Shown here: positions 33,101 to 42,144 of the stretch, in pieces
Position numbering within the stretch: position 1 is the stretch's first letter
Layout: the number at the start of each line of letters is the position of its first letter
Source of the DNA: Bugula neritina
Taxonomy: Eukaryota; Bryozoa; Gymnolaemata; Cheilostomatida; Bugulidae
Length of the DNA: 64,000 bases
NCBI GenBank assembly: GCA_964035545.1
Contig: OZ037771.1
Span: 14,201,633 to 14,265,632, forward strand
Direction: 5' to 3'
Made by a program: the position numbers and the translations under genes
Notes under the pieces: model-generated
Seen by the model: only the letters and a program-made list of their open reading frames with translations
What the model was told of the DNA's origin: nothing
Databases searched by the model: none

Positions 33101-35272
33101 AAAAGCAGCAACTGACCAGTTCACATCCATAAACTTTGATTACTTTCCCCCAAAACATTGGGCATAGCATGTAGTAGGATTAGCATATAAAAATTACTAG
33201 CCTAATACTAAACTTTTGTTTCTAAATAGTCTGCTTTTAGTGAGTATATTGCCACCTTAGATAGTACTGCATTTTTCTAAAAGTATTCTGCCAGTCAGTC
33301 AATAAGCACCATTCAGTTGTGAACTGGGAAACATTAACTTCTGTCATTGTGTTCACACAGTTGACCTGAATACTCAGATGTTAGCTACTTCGGATGGTTA
33401 CGTGGTGGTGACAACTCCAGTAGGACTGCTGACTATGCAAGATCATGGTGACAGTGGAGAGCAGGTAGCCATCTCTCTATTTGGTGAGTCATGTGCTGAG
33501 AATGCCCACAGCATAATTAATTTTTGACGCAATCTAGTTTAACAAGCTGTTTGTCTGTTCTTAAAACTACAGAAGATGTTGACAGTTGAATCTTGTACAT
33601 TCTCATATTCTGGAAGTTTTTTTCTGATGGCCTAAAATCTTTTAAAATTATGTATCTAAAATCGTTCTGTTTTAAAAAATGTTAACCAATAATGAAAAAT
33701 TTTCGTTAAAAATTTATGTTTACATGTTGCTAGGCGCCCATTACATCTCATTGGACAAGCCTGCAGATGAAGAGAAGAGACCACCAATTGTTTGGATGTC
33801 CGGTTGGTCGGTTTACCCACCCTTTAGGTAAAAACTAATTCTGTATACTTTGATTGAGTTAGTAAATGGGTTATTATAAGAAGTGTGTCTGGTTATGTGA
33901 GAGTTAGTCAAACTGAAAGTATTAGTTAGTGAGTCAGACTGAGAGTGTTAACTAGTGAGTGGTAGTTAGTGAGTCAGACTGAGAGTGTTAGATAGTGACT
34001 GGGAGTTAGTCAAACTGAGAGTATTAGTTAGTGAGTCAGACTGAGAGTGTTAACTAGTGACTGGAAGTTAGTCAAACTGCTAGCATTAACTAGTGAGTGA
34101 TAGTTAGTCAAATTGAGAGTGTTAACTAGTGACTGAGAGTGTTGAGTAGTGAATGAGACAGTATATATGTCAAACTTCTACATATATTGTTTAATCACAG
34201 GTCAATACAAAATCATGTGGACTAGTATAGTGCCAAAAGCCTTCCCCAGCTATACTGAAATAATTTTTCTACTATGATGTACTAGTAGTTTTCAAGTTAC
34301 AGGCAGTTCCTCATTGCATACAACTACACAGACTTGACGTCTGGGAACAGCATCTGGGCAATCAGTTTTACGGAATACCTTGGCATCAACGACCTCAACG
34401 TCACATCTCGTATCACGACTTTCCTAAACCCTGAGGATAAAAATAGCAAAGTTAGTCTGCACCATGATAGTCTGTATTTCATCACAAATATATTAGATTA
34501 TGCGTACACGTGTTGCTTATTTAATTATCAATTATTACTATTTTCAAAATGATATTATATATGTGCATTATAAACTCAAGCAAGTTTATAGTCGCTATCC
34601 CTGTGAGAAACCCTGATGGAAAGGTGTTTTATTAAAGCTGGCTAAGGACTTATTTAAATGAGGCACAGGAGCAATTATGACTGAATGCTCTTCCTAGCAT
34701 CACCAATGGCCTTTACTGGGGTTTGAACCCATGCCCTGGTGTTTACTAGGCAAATGCTTTAACCTCTAGACCACGGCTGTTCCCTTATACATGTACATTA
34801 TGTTGTGATGAAATTTATTTTTGCAGATTTTTAAAGTTTAAAATTTCTAAAAACATAGAAAAAAATTGATAAAATCATGGAGTTAAGATTTTAAAGGCAA
34901 AAGTTAATCTGTTGCATGCAAGCGTTATTTCATCTATTAGCTGAAAAATTATTGACTCGGTTTGGTAATAATTATGCCACATCTCCGCAGGTGCTTGTAT
35001 TTGGAGTGAGTGTCAACAACACCAACCTTAACAGTACATTCCAGCGTATGTACTGTCAGGGGTGTGATCTCGGTGTAAACCACCTGCTGATGGCTGTCAG
35101 GAGTGAGTACCAGAACAAGGCTACTCCCCACATCTACTGGATGGTCAAAACTACAATCTCCTCATCCTCGGACCCCACTTTCATGATGAGGGGACAAATC
35201 TTCGGCATAGCGGATAAACTTTATTATTACGCTGCCGGTGTCAGCAGCGGAGGTGTCGTAGCGATTCAATAG
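24132..35272 (+). CDS. Unrecognised secreted glycoprotein, ten exons
   Basis: Exons: 24132-24249, 24378-24531, 24879-25079, 31834-31934, 32103-32221, 32622-32805, 33361-33483, 33734-33827, 34303-34450, 34991-35272. They total 1,524 nt (507 aa plus stop), GT-AG throughout and in phase. The start gives a clear signal peptide (MMFISILLVLIVEASVSLS). No transmembrane segment follows, so it should be secreted. Sequons such as NVS, NGS, NDS, NFS, NYT, NVT and NST are frequent, consistent with an extracellular glycoprotein. Alternating short hydrophobic strands and scattered W, Y and D residues suggest a beta-rich fold, possibly a propeller, but I see no diagnostic motif and assign no function. Intron 3 holds the antisense Gypsy element; intron 8 has a minisatellite. 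An AATAAA signal follows at 35337. The alternative acceptor at 24375 would add one codon. Confidence 0.85.
25469..25774 (-). repeat. Gypsy 3' LTR
   Basis: 306 bp, differing from the 5' LTR at two sites (a G for C and a T for G on the plus strand). It is preceded on the minus strand by the G-rich purine tract. Confidence 0.95.
25775..25786 (-). promoter_or_regulatory. Polypurine tract of the Gypsy element
   Basis: Immediately upstream of the 3' LTR the minus strand reads GGTGGGGGCGG, a G-rich near-pure purine tract. In this family such a tract primes plus-strand DNA synthesis. Confidence 0.6.
26068..27139 (-). CDS. Gypsy accessory ORF, spliced, with C2H2 zinc finger
   Basis: Two exons are proposed: 27115-27139 (ATG plus eight codons, donor G|GTGAGT) and 26068-26849 (acceptor TTTTTCAG). 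The 265-nt intron has good consensus ends. The join is in phase and gives 268 aa; without splicing an ATG at 26922 gives 284 aa. The protein has an Arg/Glu-rich N-terminal part, a clear C2H2 finger CQICGEECASHRSLKLHVNAH split as CxxC and HxxxH, a second Cys/His cluster (CPCGYND..TRHRAAGC), and a charged tail with RRRTRSPSPPLRRRRT. No signal peptide or membrane span is seen, so it is not an envelope protein. A nucleic-acid-binding or regulatory role is inference. Confidence 0.65.
27662..28918 (-). pseudogene. Gypsy Pol, integrase part (frame cut off from RT)
   Basis: Open from the deletion junction near 28915 to a stop at 27662; the first ATG is at 28792. It contains the HHCC zinc finger (HKQAH then CEIC), the DDE core (VVAVDLVGP, THSDQGAQF, PYHPQGNGVVERNN with D, D and E present) and a C-terminal basic region with a GPY-like FVGPYVIV motif. 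The catalytic residues are intact, but no frame links it to gag-pro-RT, so it would not be made as part of Pol. Its last ~35 residues also look shifted: a coherent acidic, proline-rich tail continues in the next frame (27384-27692 and a little upstream), consistent with one base lost in the seven-G run at 27756-27762. Confidence 0.85.
28867..30519 (-). CDS. pol: Gypsy Pol, protease and truncated reverse transcriptase
   Basis: 550-codon frame (the first part overlaps gag). After a basic linker, an aspartic protease is marked by FLIDSGCTTNLLS. A spacer is followed by the N-terminal half of RT: RLIEPAHSAWSSPVVLVRKE, WRFCVDYRKLNS, YPLPRIDELLDAL and FSTLDLLSGY, which holds the first catalytic aspartate. 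Right after this the sequence jumps, in another frame, into the region just before the integrase zinc finger; the RT frame stops 12 codons later. The YxDD-type box, thumb and RNase H are therefore absent, roughly 1 kb compared with complete relatives. Reverse transcription by this copy is not possible. Confidence 0.9.
   Translation of the reverse strand: MLGVRKSRTFPPILSLPKSGVKLPWPADVPTSCGPTMKPPGKKKRRSPRRVPRTGNQPWQQPRRTSKGLRPAATFSMPLHNRFAGLQAQESGWEPTKVAGNLASAPPRPTYHRPKRPPSRPKAREVLPAKVRPEGRVQVQPHGNSYFLPGKLEGKAVTFLIDSGCTTNLLSRQFFDTLSARVRGEMESYEGEYGTLADGSCLPFYGIIELTGRVRNQTIQETFIVSQLKEDAILGMPFLKRHGCHIDFSKSAMMMSGRELACVDKFGRPLVGGVQVVRNRTIPGRARATIHCRVNNSRISGLGVVEGAHEKIQLASSLNQLTEQGEILVQCVNPFTESVKLPAGSMLGRFYSVQEEDVGPSLGDATEALPQCPTQGRGTVPAHLRELYDTACSGCASNKERQVMAKLLRNYADVFSSGDHDVGLTEIVRHEIPLTAGTVPVRQPTRRLGPEKEKEVSRQVRDLLDRRLIEPAHSAWSSPVVLVRKEDGSWRFCVDYRKLNSVTIQDAYPLPRIDELLDALAGSKYFSTLDLLSGYTVSVGTRCGSGRMGY
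30408..31361 (-). CDS. gag: Gypsy Gag polyprotein
   Basis: 317 codons. The central part (VEQFIQEFSDVMDVAQWPP onward, residues ~55-200) has the sequence character of a Ty3/Gypsy capsid. Near the C-terminus is one CCHC zinc knuckle, CWECGNQGHFRRYC, for packaging RNA. The start ATG lies 12 nt inside the primer-binding site. The 3' end overlaps the pol frame by 112 nt, with pol in the -1 frame. No internal stop is seen, so Gag looks intact. Confidence 0.9.
   Translation of the reverse strand: METENAGTQPPAVEGERRDNAVETMPVNHVVEERRVPRELTEDRYRLKAPTFTGEEEVEQFIQEFSDVMDVAQWPPRVALLKLRMALMDKAKPYGLGVDIDNIFASLRARFGLSATDARARLQRLRRDPHTPLREHAAAVMKLAQFAYSDLPPVNRERYTLDAFIASVDDLGLHHQFLARGVTTVEDALTEGEAYLLANQMHKSRGSSRQVEVDRADTATEQGEETPAAAAVSQLATALKVTQLTDMLAKLIATLTPQTPVGTATEPIRPPAPPQGETVSFCWECGNQGHFRRYCPFLNQGLNYRGPQMFPPPVGRR
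30453..30459 (-). promoter_or_regulatory. Candidate -1 ribosomal frameshift site G_TTA_AAC
   Basis: Within the gag/pol overlap the minus strand reads GTTAAAC, with TTA and AAC as Gag codons. After slipping back one base the pol frame continues unbroken. GUUAAAC is a known slippery heptamer. I could not test for a downstream pseudoknot. Confidence 0.65.
31374..31391 (-). promoter_or_regulatory. Primer-binding site matching tRNA-Leu
   Basis: One nucleotide inside the 5' LTR the minus strand reads TGGTGGCAGCGGTGGGAT. This is complementary over 18 nt to the 3' end of a typical animal tRNA-Leu of the AAG type (ATCCCACCGCTGCCA plus CCA), as I recall that tRNA. It would prime minus-strand DNA synthesis. 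Confidence 0.85.
31393..31698 (-). repeat. Gypsy 5' LTR
   Basis: 306 bp, starting TGTGGTGG and ending ATAACA when read on the minus strand. It is adjacent to the primer-binding site, which identifies it as the 5' LTR. Confidence 0.95.
33870..34165. repeat. Minisatellite, ~35-60-bp unit
   Basis: Repeated 'gagttagtcaaactgagagt' and 'gttaactagtgactg' phrases, about seven imperfect copies with nested duplications, in intron 8 of the secreted-glycoprotein gene. Confidence 0.85.
34584..34787 (-). mobile_element. tRNA-derived SINE, family A (minus copy, well preserved)
   Basis: Minus-strand start GGGAACAGCCGTGGTCTAGA, B box GGGTTCAAACCCCAGTAAAG, body 'ggccattggtgatgctagga', tail 'tttctcacagggatagcgac'. 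It is the best copy for defining the ~200-bp family. It lies in intron 9 of the secreted-glycoprotein gene. Confidence 0.8.
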
Positions 35273-35336
35273 TATGCTGACTTTCTGTTAGTTCATGCAC
35301 TCTTTGCTTGTATGTTTTTTGTAAGAAATTAAATAC

Positions 35337-35342
35337 AATAAA
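35337..35342 (+). terminator. Polyadenylation signal AATAAA (secreted-glycoprotein gene)
   Basis: AATAAA lies 65 nt after the stop codon at 35270-35272, a typical distance. Confidence 0.6.
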
Positions 35343-36416
35343 ATACAAACATTCCTTGCATCTATCAACCAACAAGATGTGTTTTTAGTGAATCACAAAA
35401 TAAAGTTAACTGTGCATACTCCAAATCTGCGTATCGATTTTTTGTCATGCATTTTAATACTAAAACTTTGTGAAAATGAAATTCTACTCACTAGCTATAA
35501 GAAAGTTATATAATGCTATAATACATTCGTAATTAATAATAGGCCTACATGATACATAGGTAATATACCATACTATAGTATATACTAAACTTAATTACAT
35601 AATATATAATAATGCAGCAAATATTTATTGATAACATGATACATTACAGTAGCATACCATATTATAACATATATTCATTGATGTTGCTATACATCATATA
35701 TAGCACAATATTTGTACTCATTGATTACACAATAGGTTACATAGAATTGTATACCATAATTGGTGCACTCATTGATAATATAATACATTGTAGTGTCCTA
35801 TAACACTCATTCATAATAAATAACATAATTATTCAATTTGTAATCATTCATAGTTTTAAAAACTATTTGTGCTTCTGTTCACAAAATTTTTTCCAAAAAT
35901 ATCTCGAATGGTAAGAATCAATGAGAGTCATGTGATGTCATATTAGGAGTTGTGTTTCCTTTGATTAATTCATAAACAATTACTTTGTGCTCTTTCATCT
36001 CTTTCTTTATTTCAAGTATACAAGATACACTGTGCACTGTGGCCCATTAACTTTCAAAATATTATTAATTAGCCTGCAATATACCTGACTTATGTTTGCT
36101 TCTATTGGAGTTGTATTTCCTTTTTACTGAAATATTATTCTGTAAATAGACATAATATAATAACAGATTGTTACATCAAGTCATGGGCTATTATTGCCAA
36201 GTATATATTTTGTGATTTACTTGTAGCAACAGAATGCAAACAAACATGGCCAGCTGTTAGTACTTTTCATCTTATTAAAACAACCTCCAATCTATGCCCT
36301 GCAATAACCTGCTATTATTTGTATATCGTAGATTTTCCATTTCTTACATGTAGGAAAAATTGCATACAAACTTTTATTGAGATTCTATTTAGTTGTTCAT
36401 GATATATTCATCTCAT

Positions 36417-36525
36417 GGAGCAGTCATGGTCCAGTGGTCATGAATTTGCATCCATACAAGGGCATTGGTGATGTCAGGAAAGACATCTGGCCACAAGTGC
36501 TCCTGTGTCACAGCTAAAGTCTCAA
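36417..36525 (+). mobile_element. Degenerate family-A SINE fragment
   Basis: Start 'ggagcagtcatggtccagtg' and body 'gggcattggtgatgtcagga' followed by 'ctcctgtgtcacagctaa' match the family, but the B-box region and tail are eroded. Confidence 0.6.
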
Positions 36526-38719
36526 ACTAGTATGACAAGAAGTACCAGAAGAATTCTAAATGATTAAATTAAGTTCCCTTAGATTCAGAGAATCTTTTGA
36601 ATTTTATATCTGATATAGAAAAGGGATAAAATCATTTGAGTTCACTGAAATTATGATACCGCAGCCACCAAGGATTACTCTCATTGCCGCATCGATAAAT
36701 TATTTTACAAAGCTAATCCATTGTGAGGCTATCAGATATTCAAACGTGGTAGACTGTGGTCTACTATCATATGTATTTCATAGAAACTTGCACATAGTGC
36801 ACAGGAGAGAGTAAACTGTAATTTCACTAAAACTTTTAGGAATTTTTAAAATTTTTTAAATGGAATAGCATTTTTATGATATGGTCATTACGAGTTTTGA
36901 ATGCTTTTGCTTGGAAAGGACATTAGTTTCTCTACTAGAGAACTATCTTATATAAAGGGTACTGACTTGGTAATAGACATTTGACAGCAGCTTTTATTCT
37001 GCCTAAGAAGTAGCATACAAAAAACTCAGCAGTAGTTAGAGAGGCAATTTTATGCCTAATAATCAATTGTTTAACAGAAACAATGCATGCTGGACAACAA
37101 AAACATCACACATGTTTTGTTTACAAGTATGCCTCCTTGCCGAATTCATTCTTCAGCGTAGAACAATCACTTGCACACGCTAAATAAGTTAGGGTTGTTT
37201 ATGTAAACACCTAAATGTGTCAGCAGCCAATGAAAGCTTTAGCTTGGCAGCATTGTTCATAATAACAATTCAAGTATTTCTATTTAATAAATTCATCCAC
37301 AATTATTTTAAATTCTTGTTGAATAGTCAGAAGGCTTGTATTGGAGAGTTGAACCGCTGATATTATTAGACTAGATGTGACACGTATAAAGAATTCGTTA
37401 CCAGACAGTCTGACTATTCATCATTGCAGACTTACAAATGCTGACGCAGGTCAATGCTTTACTAACAGGGATATTTCACTAAGCACTTTTAAAGTATGTT
37501 ATTAGACTTTATTTAAAAGTATACAATTCAGCATTGAGATCAAAATACGCAGCAGTTTCTGTCTCCAGCTTTGACTGAATAACGACATTGAGCTACGTTG
37601 CTGCTAGATTGACCAAGCTGTAAAGGTAAGATTCCACACTAGCTGAAGACTAAGACTACTTCTGTGTATCAGTTATATATTTAACATAATATCTAAAATG
37701 TGATTTTGTAGGCATATATATGCTGTATTAGTGTGACATAATTGTTATAAATTTGTTTTTATTTTGATCAAAGAAGTGTTATTGAAATCAACTGAGTTTT
37801 CATTTCATGTAGATCTGACATAATATGTTTCAAGCAAGCAACTAATAAAGATTGTTTTCAATTAAGGGGTTCATAAACTATAAACAAATTTACTATTTTC
37901 AATTAAAAATACTTTGATGACATATTGAACTTATTTGACTAAAATTTGCTTTATGCCAGAAAATGAGAAAATTCTAACATTCAAGTATTGTATGAATTAC
38001 CAGTCAAATAAGGAAACTATGTGTAACACAGACTGTTATTTCTTCTGCTAAGTAACTCAATATTGCTGTAAACTATACAAAATGTAACTTGTCAAAATCA
38101 ATTCATGCATTTGAAAATATTAAACTTGACAAACATCTGTGTAATATGAAGCAAATACTTTTCTATTATAAAGTTTCTTTCAAATGATATGAGAATAAAC
38201 AATAAAGCTGGTAATCAACTACAAAATCAATGTCAATCACGTAGTTGCACTCACCGCTGGCCATGACAGCATTGTGTTACATCGACAGCATTCCTTGGCA
38301 GCAATGTACATGGCAGCAGCAGAGATGACATTCTAATTATAGACACATGCTGGCCGTTGCATTCCCTCAGACCGTCTGTATGCTGACCAAACGGATAAAA
38401 ATAGTGTTTGTGTACTTCCTGGAGAGGCCATAACTCCTCGGGGCTCCAAATCCTATTTTACTGTAAAAAAAATCAATTTCAATTTAAAAGAAATTTAGTC
38501 AAGGGTTATGATTAAACCTAGAATGACCGAACCAATGTCTATTTTAAATGTGCATCTGTTTTTTAATATATTTGATGTTAGATTCAATTATCTTGGGGCC
38601 GAAATAACAGATATAAGGAAATAATTGAGTAGAACTTATATCTATATATTACATGGAGTGCACATAGCTAACAGTTAGTGTATGTTACAGGTTAGTCGAG
38701 TGAACTAGCAGTTTGTAAA

Positions 38720-41700
38720 ATGGCAGCCACTACTACTGTAGAGAAAGGCTATAGGCAAGTCATCGAGAGTTATCAGTCCCTTCTTGAGAAAAACTTGATT
38801 CTTACGGATGATTTCTTCCGAACTCTTGTAACTCATGGCGTGTTCTCTGAGCCGTTACTCAATGATATTAAGGTGAGATATACTACGTGCCCCAAACTTG
38901 TTTAAAATAGAACCTGGCTATTTTGCTTAATGCATGTTTTTAAGAATGCAGAGCGTGCATTGCTAATCTTTCAATTTTATAAGTGTTTTAGTTTGATGCA
39001 AACTGGGTACAAAATTTTGTGCAAACTTTAAACTGGGCAGCAAAAAATATTTGGATCAAATATTTACAAGGTTTCCTTTTATAATGTTTTGTCTATTAAC
39101 GCTTGAATCCATGCTATTACTGCGAATTTTGATCTAATGCACACTTAGGAACAAAAATCGTGCTGCTGCGTAGCCTAGATAATTGTTGCTTTCTATATTA
39201 TATTTTCTTAAATAATATTTAGTGTGGAATAAAGTTGTCTTCTGCGTTTTGAATTTGATATTTTATTTGATGAAAATTGGAGATATACCAAACATACTCT
39301 GCATGCAAATATTTATAAAAATTAAATGCAACGTGAAGCCTGTCAGTTGAAAGTATCACCTAAAGTTTGGCAATGATTGTTTTGGCCATATTCTTACCCG
39401 CACCATATTTGTATTATATATACAAAACACTGTGTTGGTTAGAATCATATTGTACTAAGCTATCAAATGATACAAAATGGTCAAGTTAGTAGCAGTAAAT
39501 CTTTAAAATATCGGAAATTACAGTTGGCTTGCTATATGCAGCCATTCAAATGTCAATAAATAAGAATAATTACAAGCAATGGTCTATTTCAATAGATTAT
39601 TCGAATATAGTATTGAACTACTTGGGCAACTATTAATATGCTTGTCACTGTTAAATACATGGCAATGAAATGATAATTTTAAAGTTATTTTCAAACTAAT
39701 CAGTTCCAAGGTCTTCCTTCACATATAATTGAAGGTAATGGCGTCTTTAGATGTCCTTAATTTGCCCGATCAGCATTATGCGTTCTGTTACAAGGACACC
39801 TATGTACTATACGTTAATGTAGATTGAACTGTTGACACTTGCGTTGTGGGCCGAGGAACTTTTATTGGAAATCATGACTTTAATATTCTTCACATTACAC
39901 AGTTGACATGATGTTACATACAGCCTGATTTCTAGACTATAGTTTGGTTTTGTATAGTCTGATTAAATATCTATAATATTTTATAGAGCCTATTTGACCT
40001 TGAGAATTTAGTAGCTTTTAACATATATTACAAGCTGTACTACACTATGCTATGCTATATGCTACTATATATAGTAGCATACTATGCTATATACTATATT
40101 GTAATATATTGTAATATATTATATTATATTATATTATATTATATCATATCATATCATATCATATCGTATCATATTATATTATATTATATTATATTATATT
40201 ATATCATATCGTATCGTATCATATTATATTATATTATATTATATTATATTATATTATATTATATTATATTATATCATATCATATCATATCGTATCATATT
40301 ATATTATATTATATTATATTATATTATATCATATCATATCGTATCATATTATATTGTATTATATTATATTATATTATATTATATTATATTATATCATATC
40401 ATATCATATCGTATCATATTATATTATATTATATTATACTATTCACAGACACTTCCTGCCCAGGAAAGAACTCACAAGATGGTGGAACTGTTAATGACTC
40501 GCACAGCCACAGGTTTCAGGAAGTTTGTAGACGTCCTTGAAGTTACGGGGCATCATTTTCTCTCCGACTGTCTGCGAGAAGCAGGTACTCAGGCTATCTT
40601 CTCTTCTCTGAGGCTATATTCTATTCTCTGAGGCTATATTCTATTCTCTGAGGCTATATTCTATTTTCTAAAGCTATATTATATTATCTGAGGCTATATT
40701 AGATTCTGTGAGGCTATAGTCTATTATTAGTAAACTAAAAGTATATTTATAGTTTTGCTATTAGAATGTTGTTTTAAAAGTAATCGCTATGGTAACCAAT
40801 AAAGTGATTGAAAGCTCAAGTGATCCCGTCCAGGAATGAAGTACCTAATGAAGAGTTTTATTAATAAAATGGTTTTCACTTCATTCTCAGTTTAAATATA
40901 TAGATACAGCATTTGCCCTCTGATTAAATTACAAGTGATTGTAAAGCTGTTACTTTAACTTGTAAACAGAAACTGGGGAGACGATTTCTGACATTGACAT
41001 CAATGACTTGAATAACCGACTGCCTTTCATCAATAAAGCTTTAAAGACGGAGCAGCAAAAGAATGCTGTCAGACAATTCTTTAGAGAAGCAGTAAGCAAT
41101 AAAAATATTAAATAAAAAAATAAATAAATAAATAGATAAATAAAGAATTAAATATGCAAACAAACAAATAGATAAATAATTAAATAAATGAATAAAGCAC
41201 TTCAGTGTTTTTCACAGAGAAATTTTTTTCCTACAATGGCTAAAACTGTTTTGATCATTTTAATTGCATCTTTTTAACAAAATGAGATATTTTAAACTTT
41301 CAAATACAGCATGTTCAACTTCAAACTTACTAAAGATTACTTATTAATTTATACTTCTTTACAACAATTTAGTATAGCAGCTACAGTTAAATTTAAGCTT
41401 TTAAATATTAATTCAAATTGCTGTAGCTGTAATTATCAAACGTCAGTTTTATCTACAACTAAGAGAAGTTATAAACTTTCATAAGATAAATCTTTTGTGA
41501 AAGTTTAGTGAGCAGAATTTATCAAAAATTAATTTTTTTTGATAATTTAGTATGAGGACTAAAATGCCTAAGAATAATAAAAAACAGAATACATTTCAAT
41601 AAAGTAAATTAATAAATAATTCATTATACAAAACTGCTGATATATAAAATGACGTTAATTACAGATTCAGAAGGAGGTAGTGAGGTGTACGTGGAAAGGG

Positions 41701-42105
41701 GACATCCACACCAAAGAGCAGCTGATTATATCGAGACAAAAACAAATTGAACAGCTTTGGCAATTTGAGGAAGAAGAGAAAATCAGAGAGAAGTCAATGC
41801 TGGTATGAAAATATCCATTTTCAATCATTTAGAGGTCAATTTTGTAGTAACTAAAGAAATAGATGCTGTGACAATAAAGTTAAAGTAAAGTAGTTTAATC
41901 TGGAAATTGTGTTTTCCTTTTTATGCTATGCTTGCGTACTCTGCTCACTTGCTGAATTACAGATGCAGTTTAGTCATTTACATACCGTTGAAATTACACG
42001 CACACACACATACGCACACACATGCACATGCATGCACACGCACACAACATTAGGCTATACATAACTATATACACAACTATATATATAGTTGTGTATATAT
42101 ATAGT

Positions 42106-42144
<39 letters not shown>

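Larger units (their letters stand above)
35273..38719. other. Intergenic region upstream of the CARD gene
   Basis: Mostly AT-rich unique sequence with a degenerate SINE fragment at about 36417-36525. Two less AT-rich stretches (37509-37617 and 38255-38332) could form a small minus-strand transcript and are discussed as a finding. Local repeats of 'attgataacataatacatt' type lie at about 35600-35800. No confident gene. Confidence 0.5.

Noticed and set aside
40047-40631. 194-codon open frame, plus strand
   Set aside because: Most of it is translated ATATT microsatellite; only the last part is real, as CARD exon 2 (40449-40584).
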